NCBI GenBank assembly: GCA_050122535.1
Contig: JASFIT010000093.1
Coordinates: 1-12,408 of the forward strand
DNA from: JASFEQ01 sp050122535
Lineage (GTDB): Bacteria > Desulfobacterota > DSM-4660 > Desulfatiglandales > HGW-15
DNA length: 12,408 nucleotides
Direction of reading: 5' to 3'
Part shown: positions 1-5,874 of the stretch, piece after piece
Position numbering within the stretch: position 1 is the stretch's first letter
Layout of the letters: each line of letters begins with the position of its first letter
Translations under genes and position numbers: made by a program
Notes under the pieces: generated by a model
What the model saw: only the letters and a program-made list of their open reading frames with translations
What the model was told of the DNA's origin: nothing
Database searches by the model: none

Positions 1-143
1 TATTATTCGATTGGGTTCGGAAACGTGGCTTTAAAGCGGTGGGTGAGCCGATCTTTGCGAGATACAATTCCCCTTTCATGCCCTGGTTCCTGCGCCGCAA
101 CGAAGTTCTGATACCCGTGAAAAGGGGTCAAGTCTGCTCTTGA
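1..143 (+). CDS. SOUL heme-binding family protein, C-terminal fragment
   Basis: This is the 3' end of a gene that begins before the window; the reading frame starts at base 3 and stops at TGA 141-143. The visible 46 residues include GEPIFARYNSPFMPWFLRRN followed by EVLIPV. This is the characteristic end of SOUL/HEBP heme-binding proteins, where an ARYNxPxxPWFLRRNEV strand closes the beta barrel. Family members bind heme or tetrapyrroles and are often small stand-alone proteins; the function here is inferred from the family only. The natural end should fall around the IPVK residues. The last six residues (RGQVCS) and the stop codon lie inside a palindromic repeat copy (120-149), so the repeat has probably replaced the original 3' end. 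The N-terminal part cannot be judged. Confidence 0.72.
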   Translation, partial: LFDWVRKRGFKAVGEPIFARYNSPFMPWFLRRNEVLIPVKRGQVCS

Positions 144-149
144 CTCTTG
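120..149 (+). repeat. REP-like palindromic repeat, left copy
   Basis: A 30-bp unit with an internal hairpin: GTCAAG (127-132), a six-base loop, CTTGAC (139-144), preceded by AAAAGGG. It is exactly repeated in inverted orientation at 253-282. It overlaps the last codons and stop of the SOUL-like gene. A hairpin unit in a head-to-head pair matches REP/REPIN elements mobilised by RAYT transposases. The sequence differs from the repeats flanking the RAYT gene in this window, so a different RAYT would be responsible. Confidence 0.8.
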
Positions 150-252
150 CTCACAACGAGCGTATCCAGCCCAGCCTTCTTATAAAACTTCAATTCACTG
201 CCGTTGCGTTCCCACCACACCAATCACATAGCCCAGAAGGCCAAATTTCGAA

Positions 253-282
253 CAAGAGTCAAGAGCAGACTTGACCCCTTTT
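253..282 (-). repeat. REP-like palindromic repeat, right copy (inverted)
   Basis: Exact 30/30 reverse complement of 120-149. It carries the same hairpin (GTCAAG 258-263, CTTGAC 270-275) and ends in CCCCTTTT. The 103-bp spacer between the two copies is not itself palindromic. Together the two copies form a REPIN-like or MITE-like element spanning 120-282. Confidence 0.8.
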
Positions 283-599
283 TGTAGACAGCACTGTGTC
301 GTGTTTGCCGCAAGCGTGGTGCTATTAACACCAAGCAAACCCATTTCGGTGGAAATGTTCAAATCCACAATTCGCATACCACTAAGTAACCACTTGAAAA
401 TAATAATGAAATAAAAAAATAGTCTGAAGATGACGATATTTGCATGATTCTTGCTATATAAAATCTTTTCGTGTGGAAATTGTTCAAAACTAAAAATAAT
501 TGCCGTGTATAAGACATAGAGAACACCAGGGGTCATTCAAAAGAAGAAACTCGGGATACGACTTATGGAAACTGATTTGATGGAGAAAGGGTAAGAATT
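283..599. other. AT-rich intergenic region without a convincing gene
   Basis: This stretch follows the inverted-repeat pair and precedes the 53-codon ORF. It is AT-rich, with runs such as AATAATAATGAAATAAAAAA near 399-419. A minus-strand open frame spans part of it but reads like non-coding translation. The only item I would mark is the sigma-54-like 18-mer at 439-456. Confidence 0.5.
439..456 (+). promoter_or_regulatory. weak sigma-54 (-24/-12)-like site
   Basis: TTTGCATGATTCTTGCTA has the TTGC -12 element with the correct 10-base spacing from the -24 dinucleotide. The -24 element is poor: TTGCATG against the consensus TGGCACG. It matches the better site at 7038-7055 in 16 of 18 positions. 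It lies about 145 bp upstream of the small ORF at 600. It could be chance in AT-rich DNA. Confidence 0.25.
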
Positions 600-761
600 A
601 TGGTCGCGGCTATCAAACACTACATGAACCCTCTGCACATCTACTGTCGCCTTAGGGATATTGGAATTTCAAGGAATGCAGCCATATTCGTATGCCGTTT
701 TTATGAGCGCGTGATCTTCAAATACCTTGCGCGAGGAGAAAAGGAACCAAATAACAACTAA
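600..761 (+). CDS. small conserved-type protein, 53 aa, function unknown
   Basis: ATG at 600 is preceded by a usable ribosome binding site (AAAGGG about 8 bases upstream). The frame runs 53 codons to TAA 759-761. The protein is basic and aromatic, with a compact core NPLHIYCRLRDIG (residues 10-22), then a CRFYERVIFKYL segment (about 32-43), and a polar, asparagine-rich tail. From memory, short proteins of the form NPLHxYCRLxDxG...CRxYERxIF recur in deltaproteobacterial genomes with no assigned function. That recollection and the good ribosome binding site are why I call it real rather than a chance ORF. There is no signal peptide or membrane segment. It is followed about 100 bp later by another small ORF. 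It could also be a decayed remnant. Confidence 0.5.
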   Translation: MVAAIKHYMNPLHIYCRLRDIGISRNAAIFVCRFYERVIFKYLARGEKEPNNN

Positions 762-862
762 TACTTCAAACGTAAATCTACTGGCCTCCAAGAGATAACG
801 GAATCCCACCAAATGGCCAAGGCATTGCATGAGCTTTTGTACAACTTGGGTTTATCAGAAAC

Positions 863-1051
863 ATGGAATCTTCCTTTACAGATACTGGAGAGAGACGTTC
901 AGGCATTGAGAGAAGACGTTTTTCCTATTCCCACCATATACCGGAAAGAAGGCGTGGTGGAGACCGAAGAGAAGAAGAGAGGGGCTCCGCTGATCCAACA
1001 CCGCCTTTTCCCCAGCAATCCCCCATTTCCAGCCATATACTCCAAGATTGA
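863..1051 (+). CDS. small arginine-rich protein with ERRSG-x-ERRRFSY / HIPERR motifs, 62 aa
   Basis: Two overlapping frames are open here (813-1100 and 863-1051). I prefer this one because its residues 10-36 form a recognisable motif: ERRSGIERRRFSYSHHIPER, then RRGGDRR. It contains a doubled ERRxGxxRR unit separated by a FSYxxHIP linker. Short proteins with ERRSGxDRRxFSYxxHIPERRxGxDRR are, to my knowledge, common in Desulfobacterota and of unknown function. The strongly basic doubled motif suggests nucleic-acid or acidic-partner binding, but that is inference. No good ribosome binding site precedes ATG 863, and the frame is open upstream only to 832, so the start is uncertain. The region after residue 37 is low-complexity and less convincing. 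Confidence 0.5.
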   Translation: MESSFTDTGERRSGIERRRFSYSHHIPERRRGGDRREEERGSADPTPPFPQQSPISSHILQD

Positions 1052-1100
1052 GACGCCTTACCAAATAAGTACGCCAACAATTCAAGGAAAGTCCACCTGA

Positions 1101-1425
1101 GCAGGATCAGGCGAAGCAATGCATAGTGTCGAATTGCTAACCTAGTTGCATTTTCCCCTATCTCGTGATTGAAATGTGGTAGAAAAAGATTTAATTTTTT
1201 CTAGCCGTCAACAGATTTCACTTGGATACATGGTGACTATAATAGGCGTTTCAACCAAAAAAAGGCGAACTCCGGGAGTTCGGAAGAAATTTGCTTGACG
1301 AATGCATTATAACGTGGAGACTTAAGAACATTTTAGAATCAGGGTCCCTTGGCCCTTTGGAATTTATCCCCAAATAGAGCAAGAGGGCTACATCAGGCAA
1401 TCAGATTCTAAAAGGAGGGTTTGCG
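1101..1425. other. intergenic region upstream of the HdeD-like gene
   Basis: No gene is visible. It holds a perfect inverted repeat at 1266-1282 and, just before the next gene, a strong ribosome binding site (AAAGGAGG, ending about 8 bases before ATG 1426). TTGACG (1295) and TATAAC (1308) are both present but too close together to form a sigma-70 promoter, so the promoter for the downstream gene is not identified. Confidence 0.5.
1266..1282. repeat. perfect inverted repeat (operator or minus-strand terminator)
   Basis: CGAACTCC-G-GGAGTTCG has 8-bp arms around a single central base. On the + strand it is preceded by seven A residues (1254-1263 region), so on the - strand it would be a hairpin followed by a T-tract, the form of an intrinsic terminator. 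No minus-strand gene is visible that would need one. The alternative is a dimeric regulator operator about 145 bp upstream of the HdeD-like gene. Confidence 0.4.
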
Positions 1426-2022
1426 ATGTCCGCTGCGAATGAAACAGAAATGGGAAGTGACCGAGCGGTGGTGTTTGGTGATTCTAAGAAGAACTGGAAG
1501 TGGTTACTGATTTTGGGGGTTATTTTTATCATTCTTGGCGCGGTCGGTCTGGGCAGGGCATTTGCCCTCACCATGGCCAGCGTCCTATTCTTTGGCGTGC
1601 TCCTGCTCATAGGCGGCGGCATTCAACTCTTTGAATCATTCAAATGTAAAGGCTGGAGGAGTATCCTTTTTCACGTGCTTATTGCCATCCTTTATATTTT
1701 GGTGGGAATAGAAATCATCGCCAGGCCCATGGTGGCCTCCGCCGTTCTTACCCTGCTTTTGGCTAGCGGGATCATTCTGGTGGGCATTGTGAGAATCGTG
1801 ATTGCCATCCAGCTCCGCAATCGCAAAAACTGGGGCTGGCCTTTTCTGAGCGGTATCATCTCCGTTTTTCTGGGTCTAATTATTGCAGTGAAGTGGCCCG
1901 TTTCTGGCCTTTTTGTGATTGGTCTCTTTGTGGCCATAGAGCTGATCATCCACGGCTGGTCTTACATCTTTATCGCCCTCGCAGCACAGAGTGCCCTTGA
2001 AACCTCGCCCGCACAGGCTTAA
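1426..2022 (+). CDS. HdeD family (DUF308) integral membrane protein
   Basis: A 198-aa protein with a short polar N-terminus and six predicted transmembrane helices: about residues 25-43, 49-70, 81-99, 104-130, 137-156 and 160-185. Size, helix count and the repeated pattern of paired hydrophobic hairpins (GVIFIILGAVGL, LLLIGGGIQL, LIAILYILVGI, GIISVFLGL) match the HdeD/DUF308 family. Its E. coli member is an inner-membrane protein linked to acid resistance; the molecular activity of the family is not established. The start is well supported by AAAGGAGG just upstream. The gene is followed about 120 bp later by the lipoprotein pair on the same strand, with no clear terminator between. A transcript covering all of these genes is possible but unproven. 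Confidence 0.85.
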   Translation: MSAANETEMGSDRAVVFGDSKKNWKWLLILGVIFIILGAVGLGRAFALTMASVLFFGVLLLIGGGIQLFESFKCKGWRSILFHVLIAILYILVGIEIIARPMVASAVLTLLLASGIILVGIVRIVIAIQLRNRKNWGWPFLSGIISVFLGLIIAVKWPVSGLFVIGLFVAIELIIHGWSYIFIALAAQSALETSPAQA

Positions 2023-2141
2023 TGTAGGGAAGAACAATAACCATAATGGCGCGTTTCCAAACGTGACCAAGGAGATTGGCGCAGCTTTTTTCCATATAAA
2101 CCAATGACTAGCTTTTGATTTTAAAGGAGGAGCGTGATCGT

Positions 2142-3383
2142 ATGCGGAGTTATCTCGATAGGTACGGTCTGGTGCTTTTCGTTGTTCTATCTTTGACGGG
2201 GTATGGGTGTGCCTCATTCAACCCTCGCCCTATTGACCAAGTTCCTTACAAGGTGCGCGCCCAGACACAGTCCGAAAATAATGTCCGGGTCACGGCGGCT
2301 GTGCTCAGCGCGGAAGAGAGCAAGGCGGTTTTCGACCTTGATCTGTACAATAAGGGCATTCAGCCAATCTGGATAGAAATCGAGAATAACGATGAGGAAC
2401 GGGTGTGGTTTTCACCTTACGGTCTTGACCGGGACTATTTCGTCCCGTTCGAAGTGGCCTACATGCATCACTATACGTTTTCAAAAAAGACCAATGATCG
2501 GATAGACAAGTATTTCCATGACCAGGGCATCAGAGGGAACATAAACCCGGGCAGTGTCAGATCCGGGTTTGTCTTTACCAATCTGGACCTGGGGACCAAG
2601 ATCTTTAATGTGGACCTGGTGGGGGAAGACCATCAGATCAGGACCTTCACGTTTTTTATTTCCGTTCCAGGACTCAGGGTTAGCTACGCCGACGTGGATT
2701 TTGAGAAATTGTATACAAAGGATGAGATTGTCTCTTATGATAATGAAAGAGAATTGAGGAGGGCCTTGGAAAGCCTGCCCCGTTGTTCCACGAATGAGGA
2801 TGGAGAGAAGAAGGCGGACCCGCTTAATCTGGTCGTAATCGGCAGTGGCAGAACGGTACACCAGGCCCTTATTCGTAGCGGTTGGGATGAAACGGGTACC
2901 ACAGAAAAGGTCGTAGCCATGACAGAACAATACCGATACACGCCCGTCAGTCCCTTCTATCTCTATGGCCGACCCCAGGATGCGGCCTTCCGCAAAACTC
3001 GGGAAACGGCGGACGAGCGAAATCACCTGCGGTTCTGGCTTTCTCCCATACGCTACAAGGGAGAGCAGGTCTGGGTGGGCCAGATCAGTCGCGATATAAA
3101 AGTCCGATATCTCCCATATACATTTCGTATTGAGCCTTCCGTCGATGAGGCGAGAACCTACATATTACAAGATCTGTGGTACGCGAAGAGATTGGCTAAG
3201 TTTGGATATGTGAAAGGGGTTGGCGCAGCCTCAATGTTGAAACCCCGAAAAACGCTCCAAGATGATCCCTACTTTACGGATGGGTATCGCCTTGTCATGT
3301 GGTTGTCCAGAAAACCCATTTCTATTTCACAAGTTGAAGTTTTAGAATGGGAGGTTCCACCATTCAGACGAAAGACTTATTAG
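2142..3383 (+). CDS. lipoprotein with LssY C-terminal-like domain, paralogue 1
   Basis: A 413-aa predicted exported lipoprotein. I chose ATG 2142 over an in-frame start at 2115 because AAAGGAGG (2123-2130) lies upstream of it, and because it places the lipid-attachment Cys at residue 23, the same position as in the neighbouring paralogue. The lipobox (GYGC) is atypical, lacking Leu/Val at -3. After CASFNPRP comes a conserved beta-rich region (about 45-200, with TAAVLSAEES, IQPIWIEIEN and YTKDEIVSYD). A C-terminal part starting at DPLNLVVIGSG (about 226) carries PVSPFYLYGRPQD, ERNHLRFWLSP, QISRDI and DPYFTDGYR. That C-terminal pattern fits the LssY_C family, whose biochemical role is unknown. 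Relative to paralogue 2 it is about 8 residues shorter between GWDET and YRY. A surface role in an envelope assembly is inference. Confidence 0.75.
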   Translation: MRSYLDRYGLVLFVVLSLTGYGCASFNPRPIDQVPYKVRAQTQSENNVRVTAAVLSAEESKAVFDLDLYNKGIQPIWIEIENNDEERVWFSPYGLDRDYFVPFEVAYMHHYTFSKKTNDRIDKYFHDQGIRGNINPGSVRSGFVFTNLDLGTKIFNVDLVGEDHQIRTFTFFISVPGLRVSYADVDFEKLYTKDEIVSYDNERELRRALESLPRCSTNEDGEKKADPLNLVVIGSGRTVHQALIRSGWDETGTTEKVVAMTEQYRYTPVSPFYLYGRPQDAAFRKTRETADERNHLRFWLSPIRYKGEQVWVGQISRDIKVRYLPYTFRIEPSVDEARTYILQDLWYAKRLAKFGYVKGVGAASMLKPRKTLQDDPYFTDGYRLVMWLSRKPISISQVEVLEWEVPPFRRKTY

Positions 3384-3413
3384 ACCATCATCAGCACATA
3401 ATGAGGTGATCAT

Positions 3414-4670
3414 ATGTTCAATACCAAGCGCATTGGGTGGATCTTATTGCCGCTTATTTTTATTCTGTCCGTTTCCGGATGCGCCACATTCAACCCTCGC
3501 CCGGAGGAAGAAGTCGCTTTTCGGGAACGGGCTCAGACAAAGGTTGAGGGGAATGTGCAGGTCACGGCGGCCGTGCCTAGTGCTGAGGAGAGCAAAAGGC
3601 TCTTCGGCGTGGATATGTACAAGAGGGGCGTTCAGCCGATCTGGCTCGAAATTGAGAATAAGGATGAAGAACCTGTCTATTTCTTACCCATCGGTCTTGA
3701 TCCCAATTATTTCAGCCCCATTGAGGCGGCCTACGTGAACCATTTTGGCTTTAAAACGTCCGCCAATGAGGAGATGAACCGGTTCTTCTACGAGCAACGC
3801 AAGGGCATCCGCGTCGATCCGGCTGGCATCAGGTCGGGCTTTGTTTACACCCCTGTGGATAAAGGAACCAAGGCCTTTAATGTGGATCTGATGGGAGAAG
3901 ATCAGGAGATCAGGACATTCATATTCTTCATCAATGTCCCAGGTATTCGAGCCGACTATCAACAGGTGGACTTTGAAGTCCTCTATACGAAGGATCAGGT
4001 TGTGTCTTACGATGAGGCAGGCTTGAGAAAGGCCCTGGAAAATCTTCCCTGCTGTACGAAGAACAAGAAGGGAACCGAGCAGGGAGACCCTCTTAACCTG
4101 GTCGTCATCGGGTCTGGGGAAGAGGTACACCAGGCCTTCATTCGCGCCGGCTGGGATGAAACGGAAACCATTTATAGGGCGTCAGCCTGGAAGACGGGGA
4201 TATCCTTTCTCTTTGGCGGGCGATATCGTTATTCCCCGGTCAGCCCCCTTTACGTCTACGGCCGGCGGCAGGACGCGGCCTTGCAGAGGGCTCGGGGAAC
4301 GATCCACGAGCGAAATCACTTGCGGTTGTGGCTCTCTCCTATGCGGTTGGAGGATAAACCCGTGTGGGTGGCACAGATAAGCCGCGACATTGGCGTGAGA
4401 TTCACAACAAAAACGATCCTGACCCACAAAATCGATCCGGACGTGGACGAAACCAGAGACTTCCTCATACAGGATTTGTGGTACTCGGGAGGGCTTGTGA
4501 AGAGTGCCTATGTGAAAGGGGTTGGCCCCGCACCCATTTCCGAGCCGCGAGGCAATCTCACCGGCGATCCTTACTTCACAGACGGCTTGCGTGCCGTGCT
4601 GTGGGTGTCCGGTGATCCCGTCGATATGGAAGCCATCGAATTTGTGGAGTGGGAAATCCCCCCTGAATAA
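3414..4670 (+). CDS. lipoprotein with LssY C-terminal-like domain, paralogue 2
   Basis: A 418-aa lipoprotein starting 30 bp after paralogue 1 and clearly its tandem duplicate: the two align along their full length with shared blocks such as EIENxDEE, RSGFV, GTKxFNVDL, YTKDxxVSYD, DPLNLVVIGSG and VKGVG. The signal peptide ends in a good lipobox (VSGC, Cys at residue 23) followed by ATFNPRP. GAGGTG sits 5 bases before ATG 3414. The C-terminal half (from about 225) carries the LssY_C-like signature, including PVSPLYVYGRRQD (about 275-287), NHLRLWLSP, a QISRDIG segment and DPYFTDGLR. It retains the ASAWKTGISFLFGG segment (256-269) that paralogue 1 lacks, so it looks closer to the ancestral form. 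Translational coupling with paralogue 1 is likely. The function is unknown beyond the family assignment. Confidence 0.78.
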   Translation: MFNTKRIGWILLPLIFILSVSGCATFNPRPEEEVAFRERAQTKVEGNVQVTAAVPSAEESKRLFGVDMYKRGVQPIWLEIENKDEEPVYFLPIGLDPNYFSPIEAAYVNHFGFKTSANEEMNRFFYEQRKGIRVDPAGIRSGFVYTPVDKGTKAFNVDLMGEDQEIRTFIFFINVPGIRADYQQVDFEVLYTKDQVVSYDEAGLRKALENLPCCTKNKKGTEQGDPLNLVVIGSGEEVHQAFIRAGWDETETIYRASAWKTGISFLFGGRYRYSPVSPLYVYGRRQDAALQRARGTIHERNHLRLWLSPMRLEDKPVWVAQISRDIGVRFTTKTILTHKIDPDVDETRDFLIQDLWYSGGLVKSAYVKGVGPAPISEPRGNLTGDPYFTDGLRAVLWVSGDPVDMEAIEFVEWEIPPE

Positions 4671-4715
4671 AACAAAGCCCAGCCTTTCAATCTTCCCTTT
4701 CCCTTTCGGCAAAAA

Positions 4716-4736
4716 TAGGGGACGCCCTTTAGATTT
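4716..4736 (+). repeat. RAYT-associated REP-like repeat, upstream copy 1
   Basis: The unit begins TAGGGGACGCCCTTTAGA and contains a short hairpin AGGG-GACG-CCCT (4717-4728). It matches the copy 38 bp downstream at 19 of 21 positions and is reverse-complementary to the copy after the gene. Confidence 0.7.
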
Positions 4737-4753
4737 CCAGATTTGCGCCAATT

Positions 4754-4774
4754 TAGGGGACACCCTTCAGATTT
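4754..4774 (+). repeat. RAYT-associated REP-like repeat, upstream copy 2
   Basis: The unit begins TAGGGGACACCCTTCAGA, differing from copy 1 at two positions (G to A, T to C). The G-to-A change weakens nothing in the AGGG/CCCT stem, as it falls in the loop. It ends about 40 bp before the RAYT start. Confidence 0.7.
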
Positions 4775-4812
4775 TGTCTTTTAATCCCTATGAGCATTTG
4801 ATATGAGATGGC

Positions 4813-5814
4813 ATGCCAAGAAAATCCAGAATAGACGCACCTGGCGCCTTACATCATGTGATTGCTCGGGGTATTGAGCGAACAAAAATATATCGCGATG
4901 ATCTTGATCGCAAGAATTTCCTCGAGCGTCTTTCCACAATCCTTCCAGAAACCGACACCCACTGTTTTGCATGGGCCCTCCTCCCAAACCATTTCCATTT
5001 GCTCCTTAGAACCGGACAAGTACCCATAGCGACCGTGATGCGGCGTCTACTAACAGGCTACGCAGTTTCTTATAACCATCGACATGGCAGGCACGGTCAC
5101 TTGTTCCAAAATCGCTACAGGTCAATTCTATGCCAGGAGGAGCCCTATCTGTTGGAACTTGTTCGTTACATTCATTTAAATCCCCTCCGGTCAAGAATTG
5201 TACCGGACATTCAAGCCTTGAACAGATTTCCCTTTGCAGGTCATGGCGTTATCTTGGGTAAATTCAAAAACGACTGGCAGGATACCAAGTACGTGTTGCG
5301 ACTGTTTGGAAAGACCAAGTCCAGTGCGAGAAATCGCTATCGCGTCTTTGTAGAGAAAGGCATTGCTGATGGGAGACGCAATGATCTTATCGGAGGGGGA
5401 TTGATACGCAGCAGCGGCGGATGGGCCAAAGTAAAGGCCTTGCGAAAGGCGAAAATTTTTCAAAAATCCGATGAACGCATTCTAGGTGACGGTGATTTTG
5501 TTGAACAGATACTATCTTCAGCCCAGGAGCGTTTTGAGCGAAAATATGAACTGCGGGCAAGAGGCTTTGATCTCAACAAGGTCGCTGAAAAGGTGTCCGA
5601 CTTGATGGGCGTTAGGCCGTCAGACCTTCGGGGACCTCGTAAAGAGCGATTATTGGTAAAGGCGAGAAGCTTATTGTGCTTCTGGGCATCAAAAGAACTG
5701 GGTATCAGCATGGCCGAACTTTCAAGGGAGTTAGAAATTTCGATGTCAGCGGTAGGCCTGTCGGTGAAACGAGGTGAAAAAATAGCTCTGGATAATAATT
5801 ATAATCTTATCTAA
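4813..5814 (+). CDS. REP-associated tyrosine transposase (RAYT, Y1/HUH)
   Basis: A 333-aa intact Y1 transposase. The N-terminus (MPRKSRIDAPGALHHVIARG) is typical. The HUH metal-binding motif is NHFHLLL (His60, His62), and the catalytic tyrosine is most likely Tyr119 in LVRYIHLNPLRS. GGGLIRSSGGW (about 194-204) is another conserved RAYT block. The C-terminal extension (about 258-325: KVSDLMGVRPSDLRG, KARSLLCFWASKEL, ISMAELSRELEIS) resembles the DnaA-type helix-turn-helix domain found in the longer RAYT subgroup. Family members nick and rejoin single-stranded REP hairpins. Both HUH histidines and the tyrosine are present and the frame is uninterrupted, so activity is plausible. ATG 4813 has only a weak ribosome binding site, consistent with low expression. 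Confidence 0.92.
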   Translation: MPRKSRIDAPGALHHVIARGIERTKIYRDDLDRKNFLERLSTILPETDTHCFAWALLPNHFHLLLRTGQVPIATVMRRLLTGYAVSYNHRHGRHGHLFQNRYRSILCQEEPYLLELVRYIHLNPLRSRIVPDIQALNRFPFAGHGVILGKFKNDWQDTKYVLRLFGKTKSSARNRYRVFVEKGIADGRRNDLIGGGLIRSSGGWAKVKALRKAKIFQKSDERILGDGDFVEQILSSAQERFERKYELRARGFDLNKVAEKVSDLMGVRPSDLRGPRKERLLVKARSLLCFWASKELGISMAELSRELEISMSAVGLSVKRGEKIALDNNYNLI

Positions 5815-5832
5815 TGCTGAAATGTGGAAAAG

Positions 5833-5852
5833 TAAAGGGCGTCCCCTAAATT
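5833..5852 (-). repeat. RAYT-associated REP-like repeat, downstream inverted copy
   Basis: TAAAGGGCGTCCCCTAAATT is the reverse complement of the upstream repeat (copy 1 core AGGGGACGCCCTTTA matches exactly). It lies 19 bp after the RAYT stop codon and about 22 bp before the next gene's ATG, overlapping the edge of that gene's leader. Confidence 0.75.
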
Positions 5853-5874
5853 GTTGAGTGAGGAGAGGTGGAGC

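Larger units (their letters stand above)
4716..5852 (+). mobile_element. RAYT transposase unit with flanking REP-like repeats
   Basis: The unit consists of two direct repeat copies upstream (4716-4736 and 4754-4774), the RAYT gene, and one inverted copy downstream (5833-5852). Removing it would leave roughly 70 bp between the second lipoprotein gene and the DUF481-like gene, a normal intra-operon distance. This suggests insertion between two formerly adjacent genes. RAYTs are normally single-copy domesticated transposases that maintain REP elements dispersed through a genome, so this may be the source copy for this repeat family. Confidence 0.65.

Noticed and set aside
195..536. Minus-strand 113-codon open frame
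   Set aside because: It runs through the inverted repeat and AT-rich DNA, has no ribosome binding site, and its translation (phenylalanine/isoleucine runs, no motif) looks like chance.
813..1100. 95-codon + strand frame overlapping the arginine-rich ORF
   Set aside because: No recognisable motif and no ribosome binding site; the overlapping 863-1051 frame carries the ERRSG...HIPERR pattern.
1295..1313. Sigma-70 promoter from TTGACG and TATAAC before the HdeD-like gene
   Set aside because: The two hexamers are only 7 bp apart, far from the 16-18 bp required.
2115..2141. Upstream TTG-type start for lipoprotein paralogue 1
   Set aside because: It would overlap the AAAGGAGG ribosome binding site itself and shift the lipid Cys away from residue 23, where the paralogue has it.
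5851..5874. Upstream TTG start for the DUF481-like gene
   Set aside because: It lies at the edge of the REP-like repeat with no ribosome binding site; ATG 5875 follows a purine-rich site and directly gives a signal peptide.
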